Part shown: piece after piece, positions 38,801 through 46,778 of the stretch
Layout of the letters: every line of letters starts with the position of its first letter
Position numbering within the stretch: the stretch's first letter is position 1
Source: Petasospora fabianii
Taxonomy: Eukaryota > Ascomycota > Saccharomycetes > Phaffomycetales > Wickerhamomycetaceae
DNA length: 64,000 nucleotides
Assembly: GCA_022641835.1 (NCBI GenBank)
Contig: CP048717.1
Coordinates: forward strand, 744,001 to 808,000
Direction: 5' to 3'
The notes under the pieces: generated by a model
Database searches by the model: none
What the model was told of the DNA's origin: nothing
The model's input: only the letters and a program-made list of their open reading frames with translations
Program-made: the position numbers and the translations under genes

Positions 38801-40673
38801 CAACGGTGATAATAACAGAAGAACATCCGAGGAAGGGGTCGCTGATGAGAACCGTCGAATGCTCACTACTTGTCTCAGAGGAGCAATAAAGACATGTTTC
38901 AACATTTGGAAAAACTCTGATCAACTCCTGAGAACAACATCCGATTCCGAGAACGCATCTATCAAATACCAATCTCTCAAGTTGAAACACAAGTCGAAGC
39001 ATCTGATGGAGTCCCTTTATGAGCTTGAGCCAATTGAAGTTCTCAAGACAGTGATTTGCTATGTTGACAAGGATGATGATGCTATAGTGTTCAAATTACT
39101 GCAAGTCCTCGATGGAACCAGACCACAACTCACAATTCCATTCATCTTCAAGCTTTTAAATCAAACTGTCCGTGATCCAAAGCTGATGAGACCTACGATG
39201 TTCGAGACTAGTGAATTCCTGGTCAAATACACCTCTTCACTTCAGGATGACTTAATGGAGGACATTTTCAATGACACTATGATCTTTTTGAAATCGTTGT
39301 CTGATGACTTGAACTCCTACAAGCCAGTATTGCTCAATATTGACAAGTTCATTGCGGTCTTCTCGACAAAGCTCAGTCATTCAAAGTTTGGCTCACAGAA
39401 AAAGATCAAGAAGGATGTCGGTGATCTTTTCCTGAAGATTTATCCTACTTCGTTGAATTTCAAAAATGCTGAAATATCCAGTGCTCTTTCATCCAGCATC
39501 AACGACTACGAAACTCTTCCGCAGGAGACGAACCCAGAGGAGAGTACCATTGGATCCACATCTGAGATCATCATTGGTCAAGAGGACATTGTCAAAACGA
39601 TGAAATTTGTGGGACCACGCATCAAGGACATCATTCCAGAAGCTGATAAGCAATTCACAGTTGTATCCACGATTCTGGTGACCCTTCTCACACCATCGTT
39701 CAAGTCCAAGCAATTCCCCAAAAATATAATGTCATACCAACTTGACCTTCTCAACACTCTTGTTTCCCATTTCCCATCCTCCAAGAGTATCAAGTTCCTC
39801 ATATCCGAAGTTTTCAACGACTCACAATTCTTCTCCGTAAAGATCTGGGACGTGTCAACATGGAATTCTATTGTGTCAAAGTGGATGGGTAATGATGCTA
39901 GTGATCGTATTACGGAGTACATTGTCAAGTCGACACAATCAAACACCAACATTTTCAACTGGAACGATGATGAGCAGCTCCTTAAGAGATTGACACTCAG
40001 ACGCATTTCATACTTGTTGCTAATTAGTGAGAAGGACCAACACATTGTACTGCTTAAGGATCTGTTTGGCAAGCTCGATGTATTGCTGGGTCAAAGTAAG
40101 GGATCTAGCACTGTTATGGCTGAGATCTTCATCTTGTTGAGAGTTATTGTTCTCAAGTTTTCTGAGATTCATCTAAATGACTATTGGACGCTAATATACA
40201 CAACCTTACAGCACTTCTTCCTGAATTTGCTTCACGCTGAGCGTGGCGGTGCAGGTGCTGAGATTGGTACCGTGTTCCAGGCTTCCAAATTACTTGACCT
40301 GTTGCTGGTGTTGAAGTTTGAGGACTTCCAGGAATGGATCTTCATCATTGATACAATCAATGCCATCTACAAGAACGCTGGTATCATCAGCTTGATTGAC
40401 AGAATCTCCCTGAAGGATGAACTGTTTGAGGGCGATACACAGGATATCTCTGAGAAGAAGCTGTTGCTTGCTAAGATTTCTGAATCCAAGGGCTTACGAA
40501 AGCCTGCTCTTATTGGAGTCAAGTCTATTTCCTCCATGTCTGCTCTGAAGCCATTCTTCGATGGACTAAGTTACTTCAACTTCGAGAACGTCTACAACGG
40601 TGCTGCTGTTGACTATGAGTCTTGCCAGCAAGACATATTCGCTGACATCTTTGACGATGACGCTGATGCTTAA
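35817..40673 (+). CDS. DOP1: Dopey-family protein DOP1, Golgi/endosome trafficking
   Basis: From ATG 35817 the protein has 1618 residues, close to S. cerevisiae Dop1 (1698). The N-terminal Dopey domain is typical (FDSVEEWADYIAFLSKLLKA, PHWIPHGLSISIVLSKCLSP, GVHSKTLELYNFIF). The rest is mainly helical repeat, and the C-terminal leucine-rich region is conserved in the family. Dop1 is an essential peripheral membrane protein that works with the flippase-linked Neo1-Mon2-Any1 system at the Golgi and endosomes. Thirty-three in-frame codons upstream include a hydrophobic run, but the known family begins at the MDSKDKKYASGI position, so I use that start. In S. cerevisiae it neighbours MTQ2. Confidence 0.94.
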   Translation: MDSKDKKYASGIERSLALFDSVEEWADYIAFLSKLLKALQQKHTTPHWIPHGLSISIVLSKCLSPNLPSGVHSKTLELYNFIFTELGIESLSSQVDLWVPGILPLMQFASISIKPMVIDLYKTRILTLPSDTLKTIVRPLLAYLIPSLDDERSEFFDASFALVASLKTELNDDALFWQSLFLIIITSEERRLGCLVWCNKKLPDLNLVVSEPTDDTEPTTEYYKSELRKQLTSEQQALITPELGLVIRAFIHALKSNNILIQRGFFDLLIKKLQLDSTVLQRLTPANDLRDLIMSALSAILKKDMSINRRVWTWLLGPETTSALHLEFFKTNGSMHLLDGLLKLLSGDHDQRPAFEQKIDALKISLALMDRWEISSDIIPSLLVAALRSVQNSVESKSYEYEDVLKSGAALFDAVETLTIYSALHSELIKESADIEFVLFVLQNFNVQEEEMIVHQLPLLLLTLLSRKSDSPVWFKIVNVIMDLIPQRAYLPIEHASESATELTTDDITERIQDYYTGTDVLKLPFQSADLSLVTLQLVTDIVVSNIDAPAALKFISVLNNIIDTIPELKYSNDKLVEILQTHDFQGSVIINVSKLFSKIHFSTPFLRIEVLKKIVFQLCELLRTSGNRYQVEAVKTLHTLTFTVSPSYVEAAITSYLLSLNSFSDRLHVFNYIWSHASDTSILDYPLHAILDDLDEANGSVYTVLQNWIINVVNTGHANRLFHLITAKFADCIDDNAVFDYHVSVLYKVLVIDLKKILPLFKEELTVINSIEYKDENVSTYKDFTLFQMERFVKARAFDAKTFGAVLKLYELLLDGSESWFEDHVTLIFMLAKELVLESNHDDENGIMFVVLFNHLTQLTKLLISTHNKVTDVLVKEDSTGKPFLVDFLLLSFVKFNNPDLLSTWIELLSASLKFQDEYIFKFVEPIALTIIKKVDELYGSDPEFKDDISISLLLTILEEVLSLFRTYVISIEINNTKNTQHDPGFFSTVAGVFNGDNNRRTSEEGVADENRRMLTTCLRGAIKTCFNIWKNSDQLLRTTSDSENASIKYQSLKLKHKSKHLMESLYELEPIEVLKTVICYVDKDDDAIVFKLLQVLDGTRPQLTIPFIFKLLNQTVRDPKLMRPTMFETSEFLVKYTSSLQDDLMEDIFNDTMIFLKSLSDDLNSYKPVLLNIDKFIAVFSTKLSHSKFGSQKKIKKDVGDLFLKIYPTSLNFKNAEISSALSSSINDYETLPQETNPEESTIGSTSEIIIGQEDIVKTMKFVGPRIKDIIPEADKQFTVVSTILVTLLTPSFKSKQFPKNIMSYQLDLLNTLVSHFPSSKSIKFLISEVFNDSQFFSVKIWDVSTWNSIVSKWMGNDASDRITEYIVKSTQSNTNIFNWNDDEQLLKRLTLRRISYLLLISEKDQHIVLLKDLFGKLDVLLGQSKGSSTVMAEIFILLRVIVLKFSEIHLNDYWTLIYTTLQHFFLNLLHAERGGAGAEIGTVFQASKLLDLLLVLKFEDFQEWIFIIDTINAIYKNAGIISLIDRISLKDELFEGDTQDISEKKLLLAKISESKGLRKPALIGVKSISSMSALKPFFDGLSYFNFENVYNGAAVDYESCQQDIFADIFDDDADA

Positions 40674-40855
40674 TGTATTATGTCTAATGAACAGTTTGTT
40701 TGATATATATTGGTATGTATATATAATGAGTGAGTTAGTAGTGCGCGAATTCTTCGCGAATCCCGCGGCCCCGCTTCAAAGTTGATGCTTCCTCATGCCA
40801 CTTCTTCCAGCTTTTATCAACAGACAAAGCAATAAAGAACTAATCAAAAGTCTCA

Positions 40856-41146
40856 ATGTCGTCCGGATACGGTTTCTCCGGTGGTACTGGACGCTGCTTC
40901 GCTGTCTGGCAGAATTTTATGGACTGCTACACGTCCAGGGACACGACTCACCCAGTGGAGTGTACCCCGCAAGCTGACGACTACTTTGAGTGTCTCCACA
41001 GACCGAAGGAGAGAGCTAGGGTCAGTGCCATCAGGGAGCAGTACGAGAAGAACAAGCACGACGAAGGTGCTAAGAATGCTAATCAGGGAGCTGTCTCAGT
41101 CAAGGGCACGATTCCGGAGGTTCTTGGATTGATTGATGAGAAATGA
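40856..41146 (+). CDS. NADH dehydrogenase (complex I) NDUFS5-like subunit
   Basis: The 96-residue protein has a twin CX9C motif: CFAVWQNFMDC and CTPQADDYFEC. The surrounding GRCFAVWQNF and FECLHRPKERARV blocks are typical of the NDUFS5 (15 kDa, NIPM/PFFD in other species) subunit of complex I. Such proteins are imported into the intermembrane space by Mia40, which oxidises the cysteines, and they sit on the membrane arm. S. cerevisiae has lost complex I, so this gene shows that the organism retains it. It stands about 180 bases after DOP1 on the same strand. Confidence 0.85.
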   Translation: MSSGYGFSGGTGRCFAVWQNFMDCYTSRDTTHPVECTPQADDYFECLHRPKERARVSAIREQYEKNKHDEGAKNANQGAVSVKGTIPEVLGLIDEK

Positions 41147-41486
41147 ATCGTTCGAGCACAAGTTGTCCCTCCCCAGTCACGATTGATTACACAGTTGTCA
41201 GGAGGAAACGAAGTTATTTATTATTTATTGGGTCCCCTTTGTGGACTTTACTTATTTATTCGTCATACACAAATACTCAAGTATGCTTAAGCACTTTTTC
41301 TTAGGGGCCCAGTGCTATCAGTAGATCATGTATTATATTCATGTAGTAGTCACGTGAATGTCACGTGCGTTTGTTTTTTCGCTACAGATCCAGCGCGCGG
41401 GCGAACACGTACTCAATTGTTAACGATTTCATTACTTCAAGGGCCCTTTCTCCTTCTCAACTAGCAGATCTCCATATCATCCGGTA
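41147..41486. other. Intergenic region between the NDUFS5-like gene and GAA1
   Basis: This 340-base region contains the terminator area of the upstream gene (AT-rich ATTTATT repeats near 41215-41260) and the GAA1 promoter with two CACGTG palindromes. No RNA gene is visible. Confidence 0.6.
41351..41367. promoter_or_regulatory. Paired CACGTG sites upstream of GAA1
   Basis: Two CACGTG palindromes at 41351-41356 and 41362-41367, 11 bases apart centre to centre, lie about 120-135 bases before the GAA1 ATG. The close pairing at promoter distance suggests Cbf1-type bHLH binding. This is inferred from motif only. Confidence 0.5.
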
Positions 41487-43190
41487 ATGGCTCTTCTGCA
41501 GACAGTATACACCTTCGTGATCCGTCATGGGATCCTGCCCAAGCTCGTGCGGTTCCTGCCCGTTTTCTCCTTCGTGTTAGCCATTGTTGGTGTGTCATGG
41601 CTTGCAGTGTTACCGATGGATGGACAATATCGCAACACATACATCTCTGAGAATGCGTTGATGCCGTCTCAAGCATACTCATATTTCAGAGAGTCAGAAT
41701 GGAATATCTTGAGAGGATACCGTACCCAGATTCAAAACTTTACAATGGATGACATCTCGACAAACATGGAGACGATGAGAACATGGTTGGAAGATGTGGG
41801 TTACAAGACAGAGATCCACAAGGGTGAGCATGGAGACAACCTCTATGCCATCTTCCATGCCCCAAGAGGTGATGATACTGAGGCCATTGTGCTCGGTGCA
41901 GGATACTTCAACAGTGATGGAGAGTTCAACATCTCCGGTATGTCACTTGCCCTAGCATTAGCAAGATACTTCCACAGATGGATCGTCTGGTCCAAAAATA
42001 TCATAATTGTCATCCCAACAGATCCTGACCACTCGCTCAGAGAATGGGTCAATGCATATCATACATCGCTTGATTTGACGGGTGGTTCTATAGAAGCTGC
42101 CATCATGATGGACTACCCTTCAGCATCTGACAACTTTGAATATATTGAGTTGTACTACGAAGGTGTCAATGGTCAATTACCAAATCTCGATCTCCTCAAT
42201 GTTGCTATTTCAGTCTCTGAGCATGAGGGCCCAAGAGTCAGTTTGCAGGGTACTGGCAAGAATGAATTGAGAGTCAACAACTATTGGTCTCGTCTCCGTA
42301 TCTTGTCTCGCGGTATTACGGAGCTAGCATTGGCTGGCTTGAAAAAGGGTCACGGCAATGAAGCATTCTCAGGCTGGAGAGTCCAAGCACTAACGCTGAA
42401 GGCTAAGGAGACTGAAGGGCCTTTCGATGTTACCGTCTTTGGTCGTATCCCAGAAGCTGTATTCCGTTCTGTTAACAACTTGCTTGAGAAGTTCCACCAG
42501 TCCTTCTTCTTCTACATGCTGCTTGCACCAAGAAACTTTGTGTCTATTGGAACATACCTTCCTGCAGCAGCTATGTTTGCAGTTGCATTCATTCTCAGCT
42601 CTCTCGATAAAGTAATCAGCTCAGGCTATGAAGTGCGTCATCTCTCTCCATATGCTGTGTCATCTACACTTTACTTCATTGCAACAACAGCTATCGGCTA
42701 CTTAATCCTCACGCTCATGCCAATAGTTCCAACAGTGGTCAATTACTCACTCATTGCTGTTTCTGCCATCATCTCTCTTTCCCCACTCGCCACTAGCATC
42801 ACACTCGCTCCTGAAATAAAACCGCTGCTCCGTGGTATATCACTCATGTTCTTCAGCACGGTTCTCTCGTCTCTACTAGTGCTCAACTTCTCACTAACTT
42901 TCACAATGGGACTTTTCTCCCTGCCACTCACATTCATCAAGAACAAGACACCAAAACCAATAAACTGTCTTCTCCTACTCATTTCGAATCCATTCATCCT
43001 TTCCCTTTTGTTCGCACTAGACTTTGAAAATGGCTTATTCGGTCTTTTCCAAGGGCTCGTTTCTAGCTGGAAGGAGTTAAATTGTCATACCTTGCTAGTG
43101 GTTACTTGTGGTTGGTTCCCAACTTGGTTGAGTATCGCTTTGAGTGTTCTAATCGAAGGCGAGCACATTGGTGAGAAGAAGACGAACTAA
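41487..43190 (+). CDS. GAA1: GPI transamidase subunit Gaa1
   Basis: The 567-residue ER membrane protein starts with a short cytosolic end and one transmembrane helix. Next comes the nearly invariant MDGQYRNTYISENALMPSQA and YSYFRESEWNILRGYR, then a large lumenal domain with an M28 peptidase-like fold, and finally several hydrophobic helices from about residue 350 on. Gaa1 helps the transamidase Gpi8 attach GPI anchors to secreted proteins. Length is near S. cerevisiae Gaa1 (614). CTG codons in ILPKLVRFLPVF align with hydrophobic positions of the yeast protein, so CUG reads as leucine here. Confidence 0.95.
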   Translation: MALLQTVYTFVIRHGILPKLVRFLPVFSFVLAIVGVSWLAVLPMDGQYRNTYISENALMPSQAYSYFRESEWNILRGYRTQIQNFTMDDISTNMETMRTWLEDVGYKTEIHKGEHGDNLYAIFHAPRGDDTEAIVLGAGYFNSDGEFNISGMSLALALARYFHRWIVWSKNIIIVIPTDPDHSLREWVNAYHTSLDLTGGSIEAAIMMDYPSASDNFEYIELYYEGVNGQLPNLDLLNVAISVSEHEGPRVSLQGTGKNELRVNNYWSRLRILSRGITELALAGLKKGHGNEAFSGWRVQALTLKAKETEGPFDVTVFGRIPEAVFRSVNNLLEKFHQSFFFYMLLAPRNFVSIGTYLPAAAMFAVAFILSSLDKVISSGYEVRHLSPYAVSSTLYFIATTAIGYLILTLMPIVPTVVNYSLIAVSAIISLSPLATSITLAPEIKPLLRGISLMFFSTVLSSLLVLNFSLTFTMGLFSLPLTFIKNKTPKPINCLLLLISNPFILSLLFALDFENGLFGLFQGLVSSWKELNCHTLLVVTCGWFPTWLSIALSVLIEGEHIGEKKTN

Positions 43191-43466
43191 GTTGCATCTA
43201 GATAATACCAAAAGCGTTCTAATCACACACTATGTAGCACCACTTAGTATATCTGTCCACTGTGATGCGAAGAAGAGTATATTTTGGATTAATAAACTAA
43301 TCAGATGGGCACATATCTTCTTCACTAGTCTGACAGATCAAGGACTTGGTCGGGCCACCGCGAACGATCTGGGGAAAACAACATGAACGGAACGACATTT
43401 GTAGTTCACCGTTCAGGATAACAGCACTCGTGTCATACCCACTTTCGCTCACAGACTCATTTTATC

Positions 43467-43952
43467 ATGGCCACTGACAAGAAATTCGCAGTTGCATTTG
43501 TTTGCCTCGGCAACATCTGTCGCTCACCAATGGCCGAGGCAGTCTTTACACATATCGTCAACACGAAGGGTCTCTCTGACCGTTTCGAACGTATCGACTC
43601 CTTTGGCACATCAGGTTATCACATTGGCGAGACACCTGACTCAAGATCCGCATCTACTTGCCGCAAGCACAATGTTCCTGTGAACCACCGTGCACAGAGA
43701 CTCACGGAAAAGCATTTTGACGAGTTTGACTTCTTGATTGGAATGGATGAGTCTAACATCTTCAACATGGAGCGCATCAAGCCGAAGAAATGCAGGGCTC
43801 AGGTCAAGATGTTCGGTGAATATAACACTGGAAACAAGTTTAAGAGTATCGTTGATGACCCATACTATGGTGGGACCAGTGGTTTCGAGTACAACTTCGA
43901 CCAAGTTACCTACTTCTCGGAGGAGTTTTTGAAGAAGGAGCTCGGTATGTGA
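43467..43952 (+). CDS. LTP1: Low-molecular-weight protein tyrosine phosphatase
   Basis: The 161-residue enzyme has exactly the length of S. cerevisiae Ltp1. The P-loop CLGNICRSP (C-x5-R-S) lies at residues about 12-20, and the general-acid aspartate occurs in VDDPYYGG. It removes phosphate from tyrosine and small aryl phosphates through a cysteinyl-phosphate intermediate in the cytosol. It is convergent with NOT5, about 150 bases away. In S. cerevisiae LTP1 (YPR073C) also neighbours NOT5 (YPR072W) and TKL1 (YPR074C). Confidence 0.95.
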   Translation: MATDKKFAVAFVCLGNICRSPMAEAVFTHIVNTKGLSDRFERIDSFGTSGYHIGETPDSRSASTCRKHNVPVNHRAQRLTEKHFDEFDFLIGMDESNIFNMERIKPKKCRAQVKMFGEYNTGNKFKSIVDDPYYGGTSGFEYNFDQVTYFSEEFLKKELGM

Positions 43953-44103
43953 GAGTCTGCCTGCTCAGTCATGATACAAATTGATAGATCTATTTTTTTT
44001 CCTGCTGCTACGCATCTAATAAACAAACATGATGAATTAATGAAAGCTCAAACTATATAACAACTTGTGAAAGAGGGAAGTTCTCTTGTATGCGAATATA
44101 AAG

Positions 44104-45966
44104 TTAAAACGTCGTTGTCCATTCCACCTTCTCGACATCAAAATCATCCTTACGACGTGGCAACCAAACACCCTCATTATCAAAGTACTTCCATGCAATC
44201 CTCTTCTCTGGTCCAGTCAATTGTTCTCCAATTAGACTTGGTGGCTGAATCTCTTCAACCTCCTGATACCATTTCTGTGAGATTTTGTCAAATTGCCAGC
44301 CCTTCTTCACAAGCTCACGAGCACTGAGAATCTGAATATAGTCACCTTGGTTGTAATAGAAGTTGAAGAACAATGTGCTGATATCCAGCTTCGACACAAT
44401 TGATGTAAACGACAGTTCAGGCAGTGGATCTTGTGGGTAATGAATTGGGCTTGGATGTGGGTTCTGTGGACGGTATGATCTTGGTTTGTCAGAGTCCAAA
44501 GAGTCAGGGCAGTTCAACAGCGATGTTTCCAGGATCTTGGAAATCTCCTCGAATGGAGCTGGGTTCATGAGATAGTCCTTCACTTGTGAGTATGGCTCAA
44601 TGAGGTCTGCAATTGCATCACCAGTAGCATCCTTCTGAATGGCCTCTCTGCCCAGTAACTTGGCAATTGCCTCGTTTCTCTTACTGTCAACAGACCCGTC
44701 TTCCTTTGGCTCTTCAACCTCCCGTATTGGAGTTGGTACAAGGTCTGGAACCTTGCTGCTGATGTTGGCGTAGGAGATGACAGGAGTGGTCGTCGTTGAT
44801 GGAGCACCAAGGCCTGGAGGCGGCACAACTGGGGACTGCTGCACCGACTTACTGAGCGATGTTGAGGATCCATTGGCAGACGCACTGTTCAAAATGGCGC
44901 TTGCTGTCTTCGGTGTGTTGTGGTTTGAATGGGCAACGGCTGCACTGGCTACCGATGCATACTTCAATTCTGTCTTCTGAGGTAAAGCCGGTTTGAGGTT
45001 CATTGCAATTGGTGGGACGGCGGTTGCTGGGGTATTTAGCACGTTCTTAGATGGCGTAGCTGATCCTGGTGGTGGGGCGACCTTTGATGGAGTAGCAACA
45101 GGTGGATGTGGAGGCTGCACGGAAGAGCCTGCTGTTGATGGTGCGGTATTCTGAGTTGATGAGCCTGAGACGGAATTCTTCTTTGGTGTATTGCTGGCAG
45201 TAGCTGTTTCCATGAAGTCGTCTTGGTGAATTGTTGGGAACTCGCCCACTGTTCCATATGATTCTTCAATGTTATCCAAGTCGAGGTCCTCATACAAAAA
45301 TTCGTCTTCGAGGAAGTCGGCATCTTCGTTGGAGTCAACATAATATTGAATATCTTCTTGGAGCTCATTGACTTTTTCACAGTCAAGAGCGTCATTAGCG
45401 ATCATTCTAAGGATCTGTTCAAGTTTCTCCTGATGCCAATGATTTCTGTCAATCTTTTCCTGGAGATCATCAACTTCGGACTGCTTTGAGCTGTCCAGTC
45501 TCTTACCTTTCTTTCCTGAGCTTTGCACCTGGTCAATCAGGGCCTCATGCTTCTCATTTTGTCTCTCGAGCTCATCCAGCATTAATTGAAGGAACTCCGA
45601 TGTCTCCTCTTTCTCTTTCTGCTTAGGATCAATCCTCTGCATATTGAGACCTTCTTTCGAGAATGCCTTTGTCTTCATATTCTTCTCAACTTCTTTGAAC
45701 CTCTCCATTGCATTTTCAATCATCCTTCTATTCTCAAGAAGAGGTTTCTTGTCTTTAACATCGTTACCACTAGCCCAGTTCTTAATTTGGTCTCTTTGTC
45801 TCTGAAGCTTTTTGATTTCCTTCTTAAGGTCGGACTCGAGCTTCTCCTTCTGAGGTTGGGACTCGCACATCTGAAGTTTGTCGTAGTACATGTCAAAGAC
45901 TTCTAGGCCCTCTTTGACCTTCTTGAAGACCTTATCGATCTCCTGCTGAAGCTTTCTCTGTGCCAT
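44104..45966 (-). CDS. NOT5: CCR4-NOT complex subunit Not3/Not5
   Basis: The 620-residue protein begins MAQRKLQQEIDKVFKKVKEG, the start of the Not3/Not5 N-terminal coiled-coil domain (about residues 1-235). The middle is Ser/Pro/Ala-rich and disordered. The C-terminal NOT box (about 530-610) is conserved, with LFFNFYYNQGDYIQILSARE and GWQFDKISQKWYQE. The subunit belongs to the CCR4-NOT deadenylase. In yeast the Not5 N-terminus senses slow codons at the ribosomal E site. S. cerevisiae has both NOT3 (836) and NOT5 (560). The symbol follows neighbourhood with LTP1, and the gene may represent the ancestor of both. Confidence 0.9.
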   Translation of the reverse strand: MAQRKLQQEIDKVFKKVKEGLEVFDMYYDKLQMCESQPQKEKLESDLKKEIKKLQRQRDQIKNWASGNDVKDKKPLLENRRMIENAMERFKEVEKNMKTKAFSKEGLNMQRIDPKQKEKEETSEFLQLMLDELERQNEKHEALIDQVQSSGKKGKRLDSSKQSEVDDLQEKIDRNHWHQEKLEQILRMIANDALDCEKVNELQEDIQYYVDSNEDADFLEDEFLYEDLDLDNIEESYGTVGEFPTIHQDDFMETATASNTPKKNSVSGSSTQNTAPSTAGSSVQPPHPPVATPSKVAPPPGSATPSKNVLNTPATAVPPIAMNLKPALPQKTELKYASVASAAVAHSNHNTPKTASAILNSASANGSSTSLSKSVQQSPVVPPPGLGAPSTTTTPVISYANISSKVPDLVPTPIREVEEPKEDGSVDSKRNEAIAKLLGREAIQKDATGDAIADLIEPYSQVKDYLMNPAPFEEISKILETSLLNCPDSLDSDKPRSYRPQNPHPSPIHYPQDPLPELSFTSIVSKLDISTLFFNFYYNQGDYIQILSARELVKKGWQFDKISQKWYQEVEEIQPPSLIGEQLTGPEKRIAWKYFDNEGVWLPRRKDDFDVEKVEWTTTF

Positions 45967-46266
45967 TGTTGATGATGTGAAGTGATATGACCGAGAGCAG
46001 AGAGTACAGTGTGGTTTGTGTTTTGGTGGGAAAAGTGTGGTCCGCTGCCGGGATTGGGGTCAAGAAGCAAGTGCAGTGCGAAACAGTAAAACAACGAGGC
46101 TTAACTCAGTCAAAACGGTTCAAATCAACGTGGCGGTAAGGATCTGGTGGGTGTTTATCATGTGACAAGTGGTTCTCTCCATCGTCATTACTCTTGTTCA
46201 GAGGTTCGTCCACGGTTCGCGAATTCGCGAAAAAGTCGTTATTGTGGTATTTGACTTCCGGGGAGG

Positions 46267-46272
46267 CACGTG
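46267..46272. promoter_or_regulatory. CACGTG E-box between NOT5 and LYS2
   Basis: The palindrome sits in GAGGCACGTGAG, the same 12-mer as near PGK1, about 300 bases before the NOT5 ATG and about 510 before the LYS2 ATG. Confidence 0.4.
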
Positions 46273-46640
46273 AGTTTGGATTTTTTCCGACCTCTTGATA
46301 GTAAGTTGAGCCTCACTCAACCTTAAACAAAGTATTGAGGAAGAGAGGTATATGGTTTGGAGATGAAAAAGACTATTCCAGTGGTGCAGTTGTGGGCTTG
46401 GCTCACCTGGTTATGCTTCTAGAGTATTTTTTTATGTTCTTAACTTATTGTAGACTTTGCATTGGATACTAGCACGCTTCACGTCATTGACCTGGCTCTG
46501 TGGTTAATACCATCTGCTTTCACCCTCACCTTCTTCCCGCATAGGTGATCCCAAAAGACCTAATCAGCTCATCATCACCTCCAGGTACACAGGTATGGAT
46601 GATGCTGCCTCCGATACAGGACCCCAGAATCCCGCCAGTG

Positions 46641-46646
46641 TGACTC
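46641..46646 (+). promoter_or_regulatory. Gcn4-type TGACTC site upstream of LYS2
   Basis: TGACTC, the core recognised by Gcn4, lies about 135 bases before the LYS2 ATG. LYS2 is a known target of general amino acid control in S. cerevisiae. Binding here is inferred. Confidence 0.55.
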
Positions 46647-46778
46647 AAGCGCGACCGGCCCGGTCATCCTCCGGTGACGGGATTTAGCCCATCGAGATAA
46701 AAAGTCTTGACAAATTTCGACTCATCTCCTCTTCTAATCGCCAGAGCTATCCAAACAACTCACAAACTCACGAAAATC

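Larger units (their letters stand above)
45967..46778. other. Divergent intergenic region of NOT5 and LYS2
   Basis: This 812-base region holds both promoters. It includes CACGTG at 46267-46272 and a Gcn4-type TGACTC at 46641-46646. No RNA gene or protein-like frame recognised. Confidence 0.6.
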
